A DNA stretch of 64,000 nucleotides from Marinobacter vulgaris (GCF_003344045.1 NZ_QFWX01000006.1:310001-374000); one strand, 5' to 3'. Positions 28,964-40,245 are shown, counted from the stretch's first letter. The notes: generated by a model not told the origin, from the sequence alone. A program made the numbers and translations.

Positions 28964-29537
28964 AGCGTCCTTCCACCTGCGATTCGAGTTCAAGAATGCG
29001 ATCATCAATCCAGGCCTTCATTCCGGTAGCCGTGGTCAGGCCGATGGCATCGGTCATTTCTACCGGCTTATCCGTGTACACGGTGCGTTCCCGGTTGTTC
29101 ATGGTCAGCGCCGTCGTTGTCAGGGTCAGCGGGCTGCCGCCTTGGGCTTCCCGGACGACCTTTACATCCCCGGTCAAATGAACCAGGTCATCGGTTTCCA
29201 GAAAGCGCCCCTTGGTGGCCTGAACCCGCCAGGGTGGGTCGCCTTCCTCACCATAAAGGGTCGCACGGGGAGACTCCATCACGGTTTCGTTGCGGGATTC
29301 GAACTGCTCGATCCGCGGGCTCCGGAACCGTGTTGTCAGCCGCCCCGTTTCGTCATACGACAGGTAATTGCCGTTAACCACAAAGCCGTCGGGTTCGGAT
29401 TCGCCCCTCAGGTCCGCGGCCTCCATTGGCTCTGACGGGTCATCACTTTGCCAGAGCAGAAAGAACAGCGCCACTACCGTCGCTGCCAGGCACAAGGTTC
29501 TTACCACAGGGCGGTTAAACAGGGACAGGGCAGACAT
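28947..29537 (-). CDS. lptC: LPS export system protein LptC
   Basis: A 196-residue bitopic inner-membrane protein. One N-terminal transmembrane helix (TLCLAATVVALFFLLW) is followed by a periplasmic jellyroll that accepts LPS from LptB2FG and passes it to LptA. The VHLTGDVKVV segment is typical of the OstA/LptC fold. Its start shares one base with the kdsC stop. Confidence 0.94.
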   Translation of the reverse strand: MSALSLFNRPVVRTLCLAATVVALFFLLWQSDDPSEPMEAADLRGESEPDGFVVNGNYLSYDETGRLTTRFRSPRIEQFESRNETVMESPRATLYGEEGDPPWRVQATKGRFLETDDLVHLTGDVKVVREAQGGSPLTLTTTALTMNNRERTVYTDKPVEMTDAIGLTTATGMKAWIDDRILELESQVEGRYEPGK

Positions 29538-30094
29538 CAGCTGTGATCCAGATAGGCTTGCAGGCTGGCATCAAGCTGGCCGCAGGCGCTGAGCAGCAGC
29601 TCACAGGCCTCTCTCACCGCGCCACTGCCACCGGGGGCGACCGTACAGACGTCGGCGTGCTGGCGCACAAACCAGTATCCGTTGGGCACCGTAATGCCGA
29701 GGCCGGCATAGCGGATGGCGGGCAGGTCCGGCAGGTCGTCACCCATATAGGCGATCTGTTGCGCGGAGAGGCCAAGCTTGCCGGCCAGCTCCTCGAGAGC
29801 GATTTTTTTGTCTTCCCGTCCCTGCATCAGGTGGGGGATGCCCAGATCATTCATCCGCTTCGCGGTTAGGGGTGAGCGGCGACCGGTGATCACCGCGACG
29901 TCGATACCCGCAGCCATCACCTGCTTGATACCCAGGCCATCGAGAATGTTGAAAGCTTTCAGTTCATCCCCCGAGGCGCTGAAAAACAGTTTACCGTCGG
30001 TCATGATGCCGTCCACGTCCAGCGCCAGCAGGCGGATGGCAGCTGCTTTTTCCACAACCTCTGCGGGCCATTGGGGACGCTGCGCAATTGCCAT
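29537..30094 (-). CDS. kdsC: 3-deoxy-D-manno-octulosonate 8-phosphate phosphatase KdsC
   Basis: A 185-residue HAD-superfamily phosphatase that makes Kdo for LPS inner core. Motif I DVDGIMTDGKL, motif II ITGRRS and motif III around YMGDDLPDLPAI are complete. It is C0-type, without a cap domain, and acts as a tetramer. Stop/start overlaps with kdsD and lptC are both TGATG, showing tight coupling. Confidence 0.97.
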   Translation of the reverse strand: MAIAQRPQWPAEVVEKAAAIRLLALDVDGIMTDGKLFFSASGDELKAFNILDGLGIKQVMAAGIDVAVITGRRSPLTAKRMNDLGIPHLMQGREDKKIALEELAGKLGLSAQQIAYMGDDLPDLPAIRYAGLGITVPNGYWFVRQHADVCTVAPGGSGAVREACELLLSACGQLDASLQAYLDHS

Positions 30095-31074
30095 CAGATC
30101 ACCCCGGCCCGCAGCAGGTCGTGCATGTTGATGGCTCCGGTCAGCTTGCCATCACGGTCAATCACCGGCAGGGCATTGATCTTCAGATCCTCCATCATCT
30201 TGAGGGCTTCGGCGGCGAGCTGATCATCGTGGATGATGCGGCCGTTGCGCGTCATGACTTCCACGATGGGCGTATTGTGGATATCCACGGAGCGATCCAG
30301 GGTCCGCCGCAGGTCACCATCGGTGAACACGCCCACCAGGTCACCAGCAGCGTTGACGACCGTGGTCATACCCAGCCCCTTGCGGGAAATTTCCAGCAGT
30401 GCGCCGCTGAGGGTGGTGTCTTCCTGCACCCGAGGGATACGGTCACCCGTGTGCATGATTTCGGAAACCCGGAGCAAAAGCCGGCGGCCCAGGGTGCCAC
30501 CGGGATGCGACAGTGCGAAGTCCTCGGTGCTGAAGCCGCGGGCCTCCAGCAGGGCGACCGCCAGGGCATCGCCCATCACCAGAGTGGCGGTGGTGCTGGA
30601 GGTGGGCGCCAGCCCGAGAGGGCAGGCTTCCAGTGCGACGCTGACATCCAGATTGGCGACGGCTTCCCGCGCCAGGGTGGAGCTGTGATTGCCGGTCATG
30701 CTGATTAAAGGGGCACCCATGCGTTTGATCAGCGGCAGTATGGTCAGCACCTCACTGGTGTTACCGCTGTTGGAGATGCCCAGCACCACGTCCTGGCTGG
30801 TGATCATCCCCAGGTCACCATGGCTGGCTTCGCCCGGGTGCACGAAAAAGGAGGGTGTACCGGTGCTGGCCAGGGTGGCGGCAATCTTGTTGCCGATATG
30901 GCCGGACTTTCCCATGCCGGTCACCACCACGCGGCCCTTGCAGGCCATGATGACCTCGCAGGCGCGAACGAAGTGCTCATCGATCCGGTCGGTCAATGCG
31001 TGGATGGCGTCACGTTCGATGGCGATGGCCCGCAGGGCGGATTCTCGGAACTTGTCACTCATTTCAGTGTTCAT
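30094..31074 (-). CDS. kdsD: Arabinose-5-phosphate isomerase KdsD
   Basis: A 326-residue isomerase turning ribulose-5-phosphate into arabinose-5-phosphate, the first step to Kdo. The N-terminal SIS domain (VVVTGMGKSGHIGNKIAATL) is followed by two CBS domains. Start at 31074; an ATG four codons later is possible. A -10-like TATACT is read on the minus strand in the divergent gap to mlaF. Confidence 0.96.
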   Translation of the reverse strand: MNTEMSDKFRESALRAIAIERDAIHALTDRIDEHFVRACEVIMACKGRVVVTGMGKSGHIGNKIAATLASTGTPSFFVHPGEASHGDLGMITSQDVVLGISNSGNTSEVLTILPLIKRMGAPLISMTGNHSSTLAREAVANLDVSVALEACPLGLAPTSSTTATLVMGDALAVALLEARGFSTEDFALSHPGGTLGRRLLLRVSEIMHTGDRIPRVQEDTTLSGALLEISRKGLGMTTVVNAAGDLVGVFTDGDLRRTLDRSVDIHNTPIVEVMTRNGRIIHDDQLAAEALKMMEDLKINALPVIDRDGKLTGAINMHDLLRAGVI

Positions 31075-31121
31075 CTGGTACCCGGGTTGAAAATGTTAAT
31101 GCTTTTCGTAGTGGCGAGAGT

Positions 31122-31192
31122 ATATCACTTCAGTGCGTCTGGCTGCCTACATGACAAGACGTTCAGCAAAACCGGACACTGATATCACTTCA
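31122..31192. promoter_or_regulatory. Two 11-bp direct repeats 60 bp apart in the kdsD/mlaF divergent region
   Basis: ATATCACTTCA occurs at 31122-31132 and again at 31182-31192 in the same orientation, exactly 60 bp apart. The first overlaps the minus-strand TATACT hexamer that may serve kdsD. The pair could be binding sites for one regulator, but no known site was recognised. Confidence 0.4.
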
Positions 31193-31208
31193 TTTTACGA
31201 AGCATGGA

Positions 31209-31235
31209 TTGAGGTTATCGGCGGCTTGGCATAAT
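31209..31235 (+). promoter_or_regulatory. Candidate mlaF promoter
   Basis: TTGAGG, a 15-nt spacer and CATAAT lie about 75 nt before mlaF. The hexamers are good but the spacer is short (16 if ATTGAG is used). Confidence 0.3.
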
Positions 31236-31308
31236 GTACGCACACATCGAGGGTGGCTGACTATCCGCGTCAGGCCCTGCAGCACCCAGGCGGTTACCGG
31301 AAACAGGC

Positions 31309-32121
31309 ATGGACACTTCCCCCTACATCGAGCTCAGAGACGTGGTGTTCACCCGCGGTGATCGTCGTATTTTCGACGGAGTCAGCCTCGACATTCCCCG
31401 TGGGAAAATCACCGCTATTATGGGCCCCAGTGGCACCGGCAAAACCACTCTGCTGAGGCTGATCGGCGGCCAGTTACGGCCGGATTCCGGCACCATCAGG
31501 GTGGCGGGCGAGGATGTGCCGCGGCTCAAGCGCAAGGCTCTGTACCGCCTGCGGGAAAAAATGGGCATGCTGTTCCAGAGTGGTGCCCTGTTCACCGACC
31601 TCAGCGTATTCGAGAACGTGGCCTTTCCATTGCGTGTTCATACCGCGCTGCCGGAAGACATGATCCGGGATATCGTGCTTATGAAGCTGGAGGCGGTGGG
31701 CCTGCGCGGAGCCCGCGAGCTGATGCCCGCTGAGCTGTCCGGGGGCATGACCCGCAGGGTGGCGCTGGCCCGCAGCATCGCGCTGGATCCGGAACTGATT
31801 ATGTATGACGAGCCGTTTACCGGCCAGGACCCGATCGCCATGGGGGTACTGATCAAGCTGATCCGGGATCTGAACAGCTCCATGGGTCTGACCAGTGTGA
31901 TGGTTTCCCACGATGTGCAGGAGTCCCTGAGTATCTGCCACTACGCCTGCATTGTGGCCGATGGTCAGGTTATCGGGGATGGGTCGCCGGAAGAGTTGCG
32001 GGCGCATCCGTCGGAGCAGGTGCAGCAGTTTCTGCACGGACATCCGGATGGGCCGGTACCTTTTCATTACCCCGCGGCGGAGGCAGGGCAGGACTGGGGT
32101 ATTGGCGGGAGCAGCCGATGA
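31309..32121 (+). CDS. mlaF: Phospholipid ABC transporter ATP-binding protein MlaF
   Basis: A 270-residue ATPase of the Mla system, which keeps the outer membrane asymmetric by moving phospholipids between membranes. Walker [10 protein letters not shown], signature [15 protein letters not shown] and Walker [14 protein letters not shown] are intact. It is the first gene of mlaFEDCB and overlaps mlaE by the four bases ATGA. Confidence 0.97.
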   Translation: MDTSPYIELRDVVFTRGDRRIFDGVSLDIPRGKITAIMGPSGTGKTTLLRLIGGQLRPDSGTIRVAGEDVPRLKRKALYRLREKMGMLFQSGALFTDLSVFENVAFPLRVHTALPEDMIRDIVLMKLEAVGLRGARELMPAELSGGMTRRVALARSIALDPELIMYDEPFTGQDPIAMGVLIKLIRDLNSSMGLTSVMVSHDVQESLSICHYACIVADGQVIGDGSPEELRAHPSEQVQQFLHGHPDGPVPFHYPAAEAGQDWGIGGSSR

Positions 32122-32900
32122 TGGACAGGCTGGCGGCATTTGGCCGACTGGGGCTTGCGATCATCGCCTCCCTGGGGCGCTCCGGTCGTTTTCTGGCCGG
32201 GGTTCTGGGCGGCGTGTCAAAACCCTCGGTGGCCTTCCCGCTGTTGCTCAAGCAGCTGTATTCGATCGGCGTGCTGTCCCTGGCCATTATCGTGGTTTCC
32301 GGTCTGTTCATTGGCATGGTGCTGGGGTTGCAGGGTTACACCATTCTCAGTGATTACGGCTCGGAAGCGGCCATCGGCCAGATGATTGCCCTGACGCTGG
32401 TGCGGGAGCTTGGCCCGGTGGTGACGGCGTTGCTGTTCGCGGGCCGTGCCGGCTCGGCATTAACGGCTGAAATCGGTTTGATGAAAACCACCGAACAGCT
32501 TTCCAGTATGGAAATGATGGGGGTGGACCCGCTTCGCCGGGTGATTGCGCCCAGGCTCTGGGCAGGTTTTATCGCGGTGCCCATTCTGGCGGCGGTGTTC
32601 TCGGTGGTCGGCATCTGGGGCGGCATGCTGGTGGGCGTTGAGTGGCTGGGGGTTTTCGAGGGCTCGTTCTGGGGCAATATGCAGTCTTCGGTGAGTTTTA
32701 CCGCGGATGTGCTCAACGGAGTCATCAAGAGCGTGGTGTTCGGGTTTGTGTGCACCTGGATTGCGGTCTACCAGGGCTATGACTGCGTGCCTACCTCGGC
32801 GGGTATCAGCTCTGCCACCACCAAGACCGTGGTGTACTCGTCGCTGGCGGTGCTGGGGCTGGATTTTGTGCTCACCGCCGTCATGTTTGGCGACTTCTGA
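32118..32900 (+). CDS. mlaE: Phospholipid ABC transporter permease MlaE
   Basis: A 260-residue permease with an amphipathic start and about five transmembrane helices. It has the MlaE-family glycine-rich block [20 protein letters not shown] and the [11 protein letters not shown]-terminal stretch. It forms the MlaF2B2E2D6 core. Starts inside the mlaF stop. Confidence 0.97.
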   Translation: MMDRLAAFGRLGLAIIASLGRSGRFLAGVLGGVSKPSVAFPLLLKQLYSIGVLSLAIIVVSGLFIGMVLGLQGYTILSDYGSEAAIGQMIALTLVRELGPVVTALLFAGRAGSALTAEIGLMKTTEQLSSMEMMGVDPLRRVIAPRLWAGFIAVPILAAVFSVVGIWGGMLVGVEWLGVFEGSFWGNMQSSVSFTADVLNGVIKSVVFGFVCTWIAVYQGYDCVPTSAGISSATTKTVVYSSLAVLGLDFVLTAVMFGDF

Positions 32901-32938
32901 TCGCGGTATAATGAAACAACTGGACACAGGGGGCCGTC

Positions 32939-33388
32939 ATGGCACAGAGAACAACAGAAATCATTGTCGGGCTGTTCATGATTGCCGGCATTGCGGCCAT
33001 GATGTTTCTGGCGCTGCAGGTCAGCGGCTTATCGCCAAAGGCGCCGGAGAGTTCCTACACACTCTACGCCAATTTCAACGACGCCGGCGGCCTGACGCCC
33101 CGGGCCCGGGTGTCCATGGCTGGAGTAACCGTCGGCAGTATCCGCGAGATTACCCTCAACAGCGAAACCTTCCAGGCACGGGTGGTTATCGACGTCAACA
33201 AGAGCGTGGATAACATTCCTGCCGACTCCGCAGCAGTAATACGTACATCCGGTCTGCTTGGTGAGCAGTACATTGATATTTCGGTGGGCGGCGACATGGA
33301 ATCCCTCAATGACGGGGATACCTTTTACTCCACGCAGTCCGCCATGAACCTTGAACGAATAATATCCAACTTTGCCTCCGGGCAGTAA
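32939..33388 (+). CDS. mlaD: Outer-membrane lipid asymmetry protein MlaD (MCE domain)
   Basis: A 149-residue protein with an N-terminal signal-anchor helix (IIVGLFMIAGIAAMMFLAL) and one MCE domain (residues about 38-116, starting YTLYANFNDAGGLTPRARV), which hexamerises over MlaE and binds phospholipid. Short C-terminus, as in MlaD rather than the longer PqiB/LetB. Confidence 0.97.
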   Translation: MAQRTTEIIVGLFMIAGIAAMMFLALQVSGLSPKAPESSYTLYANFNDAGGLTPRARVSMAGVTVGSIREITLNSETFQARVVIDVNKSVDNIPADSAAVIRTSGLLGEQYIDISVGGDMESLNDGDTFYSTQSAMNLERIISNFASGQ

Positions 33389-33419
33389 AACGCAAGCAAA
33401 TGGTTCACAGGAGATAACC

Positions 33420-34073
33420 ATGGTTCTGATCAGGCACAGCCTGCTGCTAGTTGCATTAATAATGACCGCTGTGGCGGTTCCGGTTCACGCCAGCCCCGAG
33501 AAAGACCTGCTTGAGTACGTGGATGAAAATACCCAGCAGCTGGTGGACAAGCTCCACGAAGAAAAGGGCCTGTATGAAAAAGATCCCCAGGCCTTTTACC
33601 GCAGCATGGAGCAGGAGCTGGAAGGCTTTGTCGACTTTCGCAGGATTGCCGCGCGGGTGATGGGACGGTATGCGCGCCAGGCGTCCCCGGAGCAGCGTGA
33701 CGAGTTCGTGGAAAAATTCAAGCGCAGCCTCTTTGACAGCTATGCTCAGGCGCTGGTGAGTACTGACGATTTTACCATCGAGGTAAAAGATGCCGTCATC
33801 AATCCCGACAATGATCAGCGGGCATCCGTGCGCATGGAGGTGACCAGCGCTTCGGGGAACCGCTATCCGGTGGCCTATTCCATGTACCAGACCAAGGACG
33901 GCCGCTGGATGATGGAAAACGTCATCGTTGAGGGCATCAACATCGGTCTGGCGTTCCGTGATCGGTTCAGTCAGGAGATGGAGAAAAACGGCGGTGAAGT
34001 TCAGGCCGCGATCGACGGCTGGGGTGACGCCGTTGACTCCCTGGACCTGGAAGGCGAAGCCGACAAATCATGA
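33420..34073 (+). CDS. mlaC: Phospholipid-binding periplasmic shuttle MlaC
   Basis: A 217-residue periplasmic protein that ferries phospholipid between MlaA and MlaFEDB. The start MVLIRHSLLL at 33420 is fixed by AGGAG 7 nt upstream and gives a clear signal peptide ending VPVHA. The mature part has the Ttg2D/MlaC fold region FVDFRRIAARVMG. It overlaps mlaB by ATGA. Confidence 0.95.
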   Translation: MVLIRHSLLLVALIMTAVAVPVHASPEKDLLEYVDENTQQLVDKLHEEKGLYEKDPQAFYRSMEQELEGFVDFRRIAARVMGRYARQASPEQRDEFVEKFKRSLFDSYAQALVSTDDFTIEVKDAVINPDNDQRASVRMEVTSASGNRYPVAYSMYQTKDGRWMMENVIVEGINIGLAFRDRFSQEMEKNGGEVQAAIDGWGDAVDSLDLEGEADKS

Positions 34074-34411
34074 CCTCTGCCGAGGCCATGGTCAGGCTCG
34101 ACAATGACACGCTGACGGTCAGCGGTCATATTGACCCGCTGACCGTGGTTGCCCTCAGGAAAGAGGGTGAGGCACTCATTCTGGGCAGCAAAGCGGATCT
34201 GGTGGTGGATCTCTCTGCAATGGGCACCGCACACAGTGTGGTGCTTTCCCTGCTGCTCTGCTGGCAGCGCCTGGCGCGCGGGCGCAGTCAAAATCTCCGC
34301 TTTACCGGTGTCAGCGAACGGCTGGGTTCACTTGCCGCCCTGAGCGGCCTTGACGAGCAGTTGCCGGGCTTCCCATCGCCTGACTCCCCTGAAAACCGGG
34401 ACCATAGCTGA
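34070..34411 (+). CDS. mlaB: STAS-domain protein MlaB
   Basis: A 113-residue STAS protein that binds MlaF and is needed for its ATPase activity. The strand-helix pattern with VDLSAMGTAHSVVLSLLLCW matches the STAS core (the Ser/Thr near the helix start is Thr/Ser). Sequence similarity of this family is low, so position in the operon carries much of the weight. Confidence 0.9.
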   Translation: MTSAEAMVRLDNDTLTVSGHIDPLTVVALRKEGEALILGSKADLVVDLSAMGTAHSVVLSLLLCWQRLARGRSQNLRFTGVSERLGSLAALSGLDEQLPGFPSPDSPENRDHS

Positions 34412-34471
34412 CCCGGGCGCCATAATTGGTTACAATCCCGCCCCTGATTTCAAAACGCCCGAGGATTTTTT

Positions 34472-36002
<1,531 letters not shown>

Positions 36003-36024
36003 ACACATTGAACCGGAAGGACGC

Positions 36025-36672
36025 ATGACCGACTCCATCACCATCGCGCTGTCGAAGGGACGAATCCTCGACGAGACCCTGCCGCTGTTGAAAGAGGCGG
36101 GGATTGAACTGGTCGACGATGTCAAAAAGTCCCGCAAGCTGGTGTTTCCCACTACGGATCCCAATGTGCGCATATTGATCCTTCGCGCGACGGATGTACC
36201 GACCTATGTGCAGTACGGCGGGGCTGACCTGGGCGTGACCGGCAAGGACGTGCTGATGGAGCATGGCGGTGAGGGGCTTTATGAGCCGCTGGACCTGAAT
36301 ATTTCCCGGTGCCGGCTGATGACGGCCGGCAAGAAGGATACCAAAGCCCCGGAAGGTCGGCTGCGTGTGGCGACCAAGTTCGTGAATCTGGCGCGCCGTT
36401 ATTACGCCGCCCAGGGACGACAGGCGGACATCATCAAACTTTACGGTGCCATGGAGCTTGCGCCCATCCTTGGTCTGGCTGATGAAATCGTTGATATCGT
36501 CGATACCGGCAATACCCTGAAAGCGAACGGTCTCGAGGCTCGTGAGCTCATTGAGCATATCAGTAGTCGCTTGGTTGTGAATCGTGCGTCCATGAAGATG
36601 AAACACGCGGGTATTAATCCCATAATTGAGAAGATGTCGGCTGCTGTGGATAAGCGGCGGGCTTGGGAGTAA
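36025..36672 (+). CDS. hisG: ATP phosphoribosyltransferase, short-form catalytic subunit HisG
   Basis: First step of histidine synthesis. At 215 residues it is the short form, lacking the C-terminal regulatory ACT-like domain, so it should need HisZ. The PRPP-binding [18 protein letters not shown] block and the N-terminal [16 protein letters not shown] are typical. HisZ is not in the window and is expected elsewhere. Element A3 follows immediately after the stop. Confidence 0.97.
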   Translation: MTDSITIALSKGRILDETLPLLKEAGIELVDDVKKSRKLVFPTTDPNVRILILRATDVPTYVQYGGADLGVTGKDVLMEHGGEGLYEPLDLNISRCRLMTAGKKDTKAPEGRLRVATKFVNLARRYYAAQGRQADIIKLYGAMELAPILGLADEIVDIVDTGNTLKANGLEARELIEHISSRLVVNRASMKMKHAGINPIIEKMSAAVDKRRAWE

Positions 36673-36673
36673 G

Positions 36674-36784
36674 AACGGCCCAGGAAGGGTTTTCCAAAAC
36701 ACGCTCCTTCGGCACATCCATGTGACGCTTGGACTCCGCCATCCATGGCTCCGTACAGTTTTGGAAAACCCTTCCTGAGCCGTT
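36674..36784 (-). ncRNA. TwoAYGGAY-like structured element A3, inside the his operon
   Basis: Arms AACGGCCCAGGAAGGGTTTT and AAAACCCTTCCTGAGCCGTT pair with one mismatch and continue through CCAAAAC/GTTTTGG, so the outer stem is about 27 bp. The core, read on the minus strand, holds GCCA-TGGA-TGGC and CACA-TGGA-TGTG. It fills most of the gap between hisG and hisD and begins two bases after the hisG stop. Confidence 0.65.
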
Positions 36785-36864
36785 CCCCGGCCTTTGCCGT
36801 ATCTTCGAACCAGTTAGACTTTTCAAACCGCGGCGGAGAGCTTCCGCAAACCAGGAAAGACGAA

Positions 36865-38172
36865 ATGACTGATATCAACATCAAACGATTGAACGCCTCC
36901 CAGAGTGACTTTGACAGTGCGCTGGCCAAGTTGCTGGCGTGGGATGACAGTGTTGATCATCAGGTGAATGAGTCGGTTCGTCATATCCTGCATGAAGTGA
37001 AAACCCATGGCGATGCCGCGGTTCTGGAGTTTACCGAGAAATTTGACCGATTGAAGGTTGGCTCTGTTGCCGAGTTGGAGATAGGGCAGGACCGGTTGCA
37101 GAAGGCGCTGGAGTCAATTCCCCAGGATCAGCGAGTAGCGCTTGAGAAGGCGGCCGAGCGGGTTCGGGATTATCACGAGCGTCAGAATCAGAAGTCCTGG
37201 CAGTACGAAGACCAAGACGGCACGGTACTGGGCCAGAAGGTAACGCCGCTGGACCGTGCAGGTTTGTACGTGCCCGGGGGTAAGGCTGCTTATCCCTCCT
37301 CCGTGTTGATGAACGCAATACCTGCGAAGGTTGCGGGGGTGGGTGAGGTTATTATGGTCGTTCCCACGCCTGATGGGGTGGTGAACGATATGGTGCTGGC
37401 TTCTGCGGCAATTGCGGGTGTCGACCGGGTGTTTTGTGTGGGTGGAGCCCAGGCGGTTGGCGCTCTGGCTTATGGCACCGAGACCATTCCGGCCGTTGAC
37501 AAGATTGTCGGCCCCGGCAATATCTTCGTTGCCACCGCAAAACGGGAAGTCTTCGGTACTGTTGGCATCGACATGATTGCCGGCCCCTCGGAAATCCTGG
37601 TGATCTGCGATGGTAAAACCGACCCGGACTGGATCGCCATGGACCTGTTTTCCCAGGCCGAGCACGACGAGCAGGCCCAGTCCATTCTGATCAGCCCCGA
37701 CGCCGCCTTCCTCGACGCAGTGGAAACCAGCATCAACAAACTGCTGCCCACCATGGAACGGGCCGAGATTATCGCCGCGTCCATGGCAGACCGCGCTGCG
37801 CTGATTCACGTGGCGGATCTGTCAGAGGCCGCTCGGGTTTCCAATCGCATTGCCCCCGAGCACCTCGAACTCTCGGTGGAAGACCCGGAAAGCCTGCTGC
37901 AAGACATCCGTCACGCCGGTGCTATTTTCATGGGCCGGTATACGGCTGAGGCACTGGGTGACTACTGTGCCGGCCCGAACCACGTGTTGCCAACCTCGGG
38001 TACGGCGCGGTTTTCATCGCCACTCGGTGTCTATGACTTCCAGAAGCGGTCTTCCATTATCGGATTTTCTGCTGCGGGTGCAGACAGGATGGGACGGGTG
38101 GCTTCGGTTCTGGCCCGCGGTGAGGGGCTTACGGCGCATGCTCGCTCGGCAGAGTATCGGATTAAGGAGTAG
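36865..38172 (+). CDS. hisD: Histidinol dehydrogenase HisD
   Basis: A 435-residue zinc enzyme for the last two oxidations of histidine synthesis. [18 protein letters not shown], the signature around [11 protein letters not shown], the [10 protein letters not shown] zinc/catalytic region and PEHLEL are all present. The frame is open further upstream, but [10 protein letters not shown] at 36865 has AGGAAAG at proper spacing and matches family starts. Flanked on both sides by TwoAYGGAY-like elements. Confidence 0.97.
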   Translation: MTDINIKRLNASQSDFDSALAKLLAWDDSVDHQVNESVRHILHEVKTHGDAAVLEFTEKFDRLKVGSVAELEIGQDRLQKALESIPQDQRVALEKAAERVRDYHERQNQKSWQYEDQDGTVLGQKVTPLDRAGLYVPGGKAAYPSSVLMNAIPAKVAGVGEVIMVVPTPDGVVNDMVLASAAIAGVDRVFCVGGAQAVGALAYGTETIPAVDKIVGPGNIFVATAKREVFGTVGIDMIAGPSEILVICDGKTDPDWIAMDLFSQAEHDEQAQSILISPDAAFLDAVETSINKLLPTMERAEIIAASMADRAALIHVADLSEAARVSNRIAPEHLELSVEDPESLLQDIRHAGAIFMGRYTAEALGDYCAGPNHVLPTSGTARFSSPLGVYDFQKRSSIIGFSAAGADRMGRVASVLARGEGLTAHARSAEYRIKE

Positions 38173-38174
38173 AT

Positions 38175-38199
38175 CGGATCAGGCAAAGCCGTAATCTGA
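38175..38199. repeat. Short inverted repeat C, copy 3 (degenerate)
   Basis: CGGATCA-GGC-AAA-GCC-G-TAATCTG pairs imperfectly. It starts just after the hisD stop and resembles copy 1 in its GGC-loop-GCC centre. Confidence 0.45.
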
Positions 38200-38234
38200 C
38201 CTGCGTTTTGAGAAGGCCACTGCTAAAGATTGCG

Positions 38235-38343
38235 ACGGTGGTGCGGAGGGCTTCCCGGGGATGTCTCCGGCCATGGATGGCCGGAGTCAAGCGCACATGG
38301 ATGTGCTCGTAGCGTGCCCCGGGAAGCCCTCCGCACCAGCCGT
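38235..38343 (+). ncRNA. TwoAYGGAY-like structured element A4, inside the his operon
   Basis: Arms GGTGCGGAGGGCTTCCCGGG and CCCGGGAAGCCCTCCGCACC are perfectly complementary. The inner part of the stem is CCCGGGG/CCCCGGG where other copies have CCAAAA/TTTTGG. The first hairpin is extended to CTCCGGCCA-TGGA-TGGCCGGAG and the second is GCACA-TGGA-TGTGC. It ends 24 nt before hisC, close to its ribosome site. Confidence 0.65.
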
Positions 38344-38366
38344 ACCCCTCAGGAGTTGAAGAAAAG

Positions 38367-39422
38367 ATGAGCAAATTCTGGAGCCCATTGGTCAAAAAGC
38401 TGACCCCCTATGTACCAGGGGAGCAACCAAAGATGGCCAATCTGGTGAAGCTGAATACCAACGAGAACCCCTTCGGCCCCTCGCCAAAGGTTGTCGAGGC
38501 CATTACCGCAGAGCTCAACGACAACCTGCGGCTTTATCCGGACCCTGAAGGTGAGGCTCTCAAGAGCACCATCGCCCGCTACTATAACGTCCAAAGCGAG
38601 CAGGTGTTCCTCGGCAACGGCTCCGACGAGGTGCTGGCGCACATTTTCTATGGCCTGTTCCAGCATGGTCAGCCCATTCTCTATCCGGATATCACCTACA
38701 GCTTCTACCCGGTGTACTGCAGCCTCTACAACATCGAAGGCAAAACCCTTCCGCTGACCGAAAGCTTCGAGATCAACCCGGAAGACTATAGGCAGCCCAA
38801 CGGCGGCGTCATCTTCCCCAATCCCAATGCACCGACCGGGCGTTACCTGGCGCTGGACAAGGTTGAAGCCATAGTGGCTGCCAATCCGGATCGTGTGGTG
38901 GTGGTGGACGAAGCCTATGTGGATTTCGGTGGTGAAAGCGCGATCAAACTGGTTGGAAAATACCCCAATCTGCTGGTCAGCCAGACCCTTTCCAAGGCGC
39001 GTTCCCTGGCCGGGCTGAGGGTTGGTTTTGCGGTGGGCAGCGCCGAGCTTATCGAGGCCCTGAACCGGGTGAAGAACAGCTTCAACTCCTACCCTCTGGA
39101 CCGGCTCGCCCTGGCAGGCGCCATCGCGGCCTTTGAAGACGAAGACTGGTTTCGGGCCACCTGCGAGGGTGTGATCGGCGAGCGGGACTGGGTTACCGCA
39201 AAGCTTGAGGCACTAGGCTTCGAGGTCTTGCCTTCGAAAGCCAACTTCATTTTTGCGCGCCACCCGGATCACGCCGGGGAGGTCCTGGCAAAGGGCTTGC
39301 GGGAGCAGGGCGTGATCGTGCGCCACTTCAACAAGCCCCGGATTTCAGAGTTTCTGCGTATCACCACCGGCACGGCAGACCAGAACAAACGGTTGATTGA
39401 ATGCCTTAAAGCCCTGGTGTAA
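38367..39422 (+). CDS. hisC: Histidinol-phosphate aminotransferase HisC
   Basis: A 351-residue PLP aminotransferase (fold type I). The PLP lysine is in [15 protein letters not shown], and [10 protein letters not shown] and [10 protein letters not shown] are the expected cofactor contacts. The GGAGTTGAAG stretch serves as Shine-Dalgarno. It ends the hisG-hisD-hisC group; nif3 follows 35 nt later. Confidence 0.97.
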   Translation: MSKFWSPLVKKLTPYVPGEQPKMANLVKLNTNENPFGPSPKVVEAITAELNDNLRLYPDPEGEALKSTIARYYNVQSEQVFLGNGSDEVLAHIFYGLFQHGQPILYPDITYSFYPVYCSLYNIEGKTLPLTESFEINPEDYRQPNGGVIFPNPNAPTGRYLALDKVEAIVAANPDRVVVVDEAYVDFGGESAIKLVGKYPNLLVSQTLSKARSLAGLRVGFAVGSAELIEALNRVKNSFNSYPLDRLALAGAIAAFEDEDWFRATCEGVIGERDWVTAKLEALGFEVLPSKANFIFARHPDHAGEVLAKGLREQGVIVRHFNKPRISEFLRITTGTADQNKRLIECLKALV

Positions 39423-39457
39423 AACGATAAATTTCAGATACTGGAAACGGAGACCCC

Positions 39458-40201
39458 ATGGCATCACGCAGCGAGATCCTCCGCACACTGAACCAATGGC
39501 TTGCGCCGGAAAACTTCCAGGACTACTGCCCTAACGGCCTGCAGGTTGAGGGCAGGGAACAGGTAAGCACCATCATCAGCGGTGTAACCGCCTCACAGGC
39601 GCTGATTGACGCAGCGATCAACGCCGGTGCCGACATGATCCTGGTGCACCACGGTTACTTCTGGAAAGGCGAAGACCAGGCCATCCGCGGCATGAAGCGC
39701 GAGCGGATCAAGCGCCTGCTGGATCACGATATCAATCTGGTGGCCTACCATCTGCCCCTGGACGACCACCCGGAGTATGGCAACAATCGCCAGCTGGCGG
39801 ACGTTCTGGGCATTCTTCAACCGCGGCCGCTGGATGGCCTGGTGTGGCAGGGCGAACTGCAGAGCCCGATGTCGCCGGGAGCCTTTGCTGACCTGATCGG
39901 CGAGCGCCTGGCCCGTGCGCCCTTATGGGTAGGCGACGGAGCGGCCGAAATTTCACGGGTAGGCTGGTGCACAGGCGCCGCCCAGGGGTTCATCAACAAG
40001 GCGCTGGAAGCCGGTCTGGACGCCTATATCAGCGGTGAGATTTCAGAACCTACCACCCATACCGCCCGGGAGTGCGGAATCCACTACTACGCAGCCGGGC
40101 ATCACGCTACAGAACGTTACGGTGTTCAGGCCCTGGGACGGGCCCTGGAGAAAACCTTCGGGGTCAGCCACCGGTTTATCGACTGCGATAATCCGGTTTA
40201 G
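39458..40201 (+). CDS. Nif3-like dinuclear metal protein (YbgI/DUF34)
   Basis: A 247-residue member of the widespread NIF3/DUF34 family, often labelled GTP cyclohydrolase I type 2 although the physiological role is unsettled. Metal-binding motifs ILVHHGYFW, AYHLPLDDH and AAGHHATERYG are present. Its stop codon lies in the first unit of a three-unit tandem repeat. Convergent with zapG. Confidence 0.93.
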   Translation: MASRSEILRTLNQWLAPENFQDYCPNGLQVEGREQVSTIISGVTASQALIDAAINAGADMILVHHGYFWKGEDQAIRGMKRERIKRLLDHDINLVAYHLPLDDHPEYGNNRQLADVLGILQPRPLDGLVWQGELQSPMSPGAFADLIGERLARAPLWVGDGAAEISRVGWCTGAAQGFINKALEAGLDAYISGEISEPTTHTARECGIHYYAAGHHATERYGVQALGRALEKTFGVSHRFIDCDNPV

Positions 40202-40236
40202 ATAACACTGGTTAGATAACCCGTTTAGATAACCCC
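40195..40236. repeat. Three tandem 13-15 bp repeats at the nif3 3' end
   Basis: Units GGTTTAGATAACACT, GGTTAGATAACCC and GTTTAGATAACCCC follow each other directly. The nif3 stop TAG is inside the first unit, and each later unit carries a further TAG or TAA. Confidence 0.7.
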
Positions 40237-40245
40237 GTTATACCC

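Noticed and set aside
40195-40236. CRISPR array
   Set aside because: The repeats are directly adjacent, short and have no spacers; no cas gene is present.
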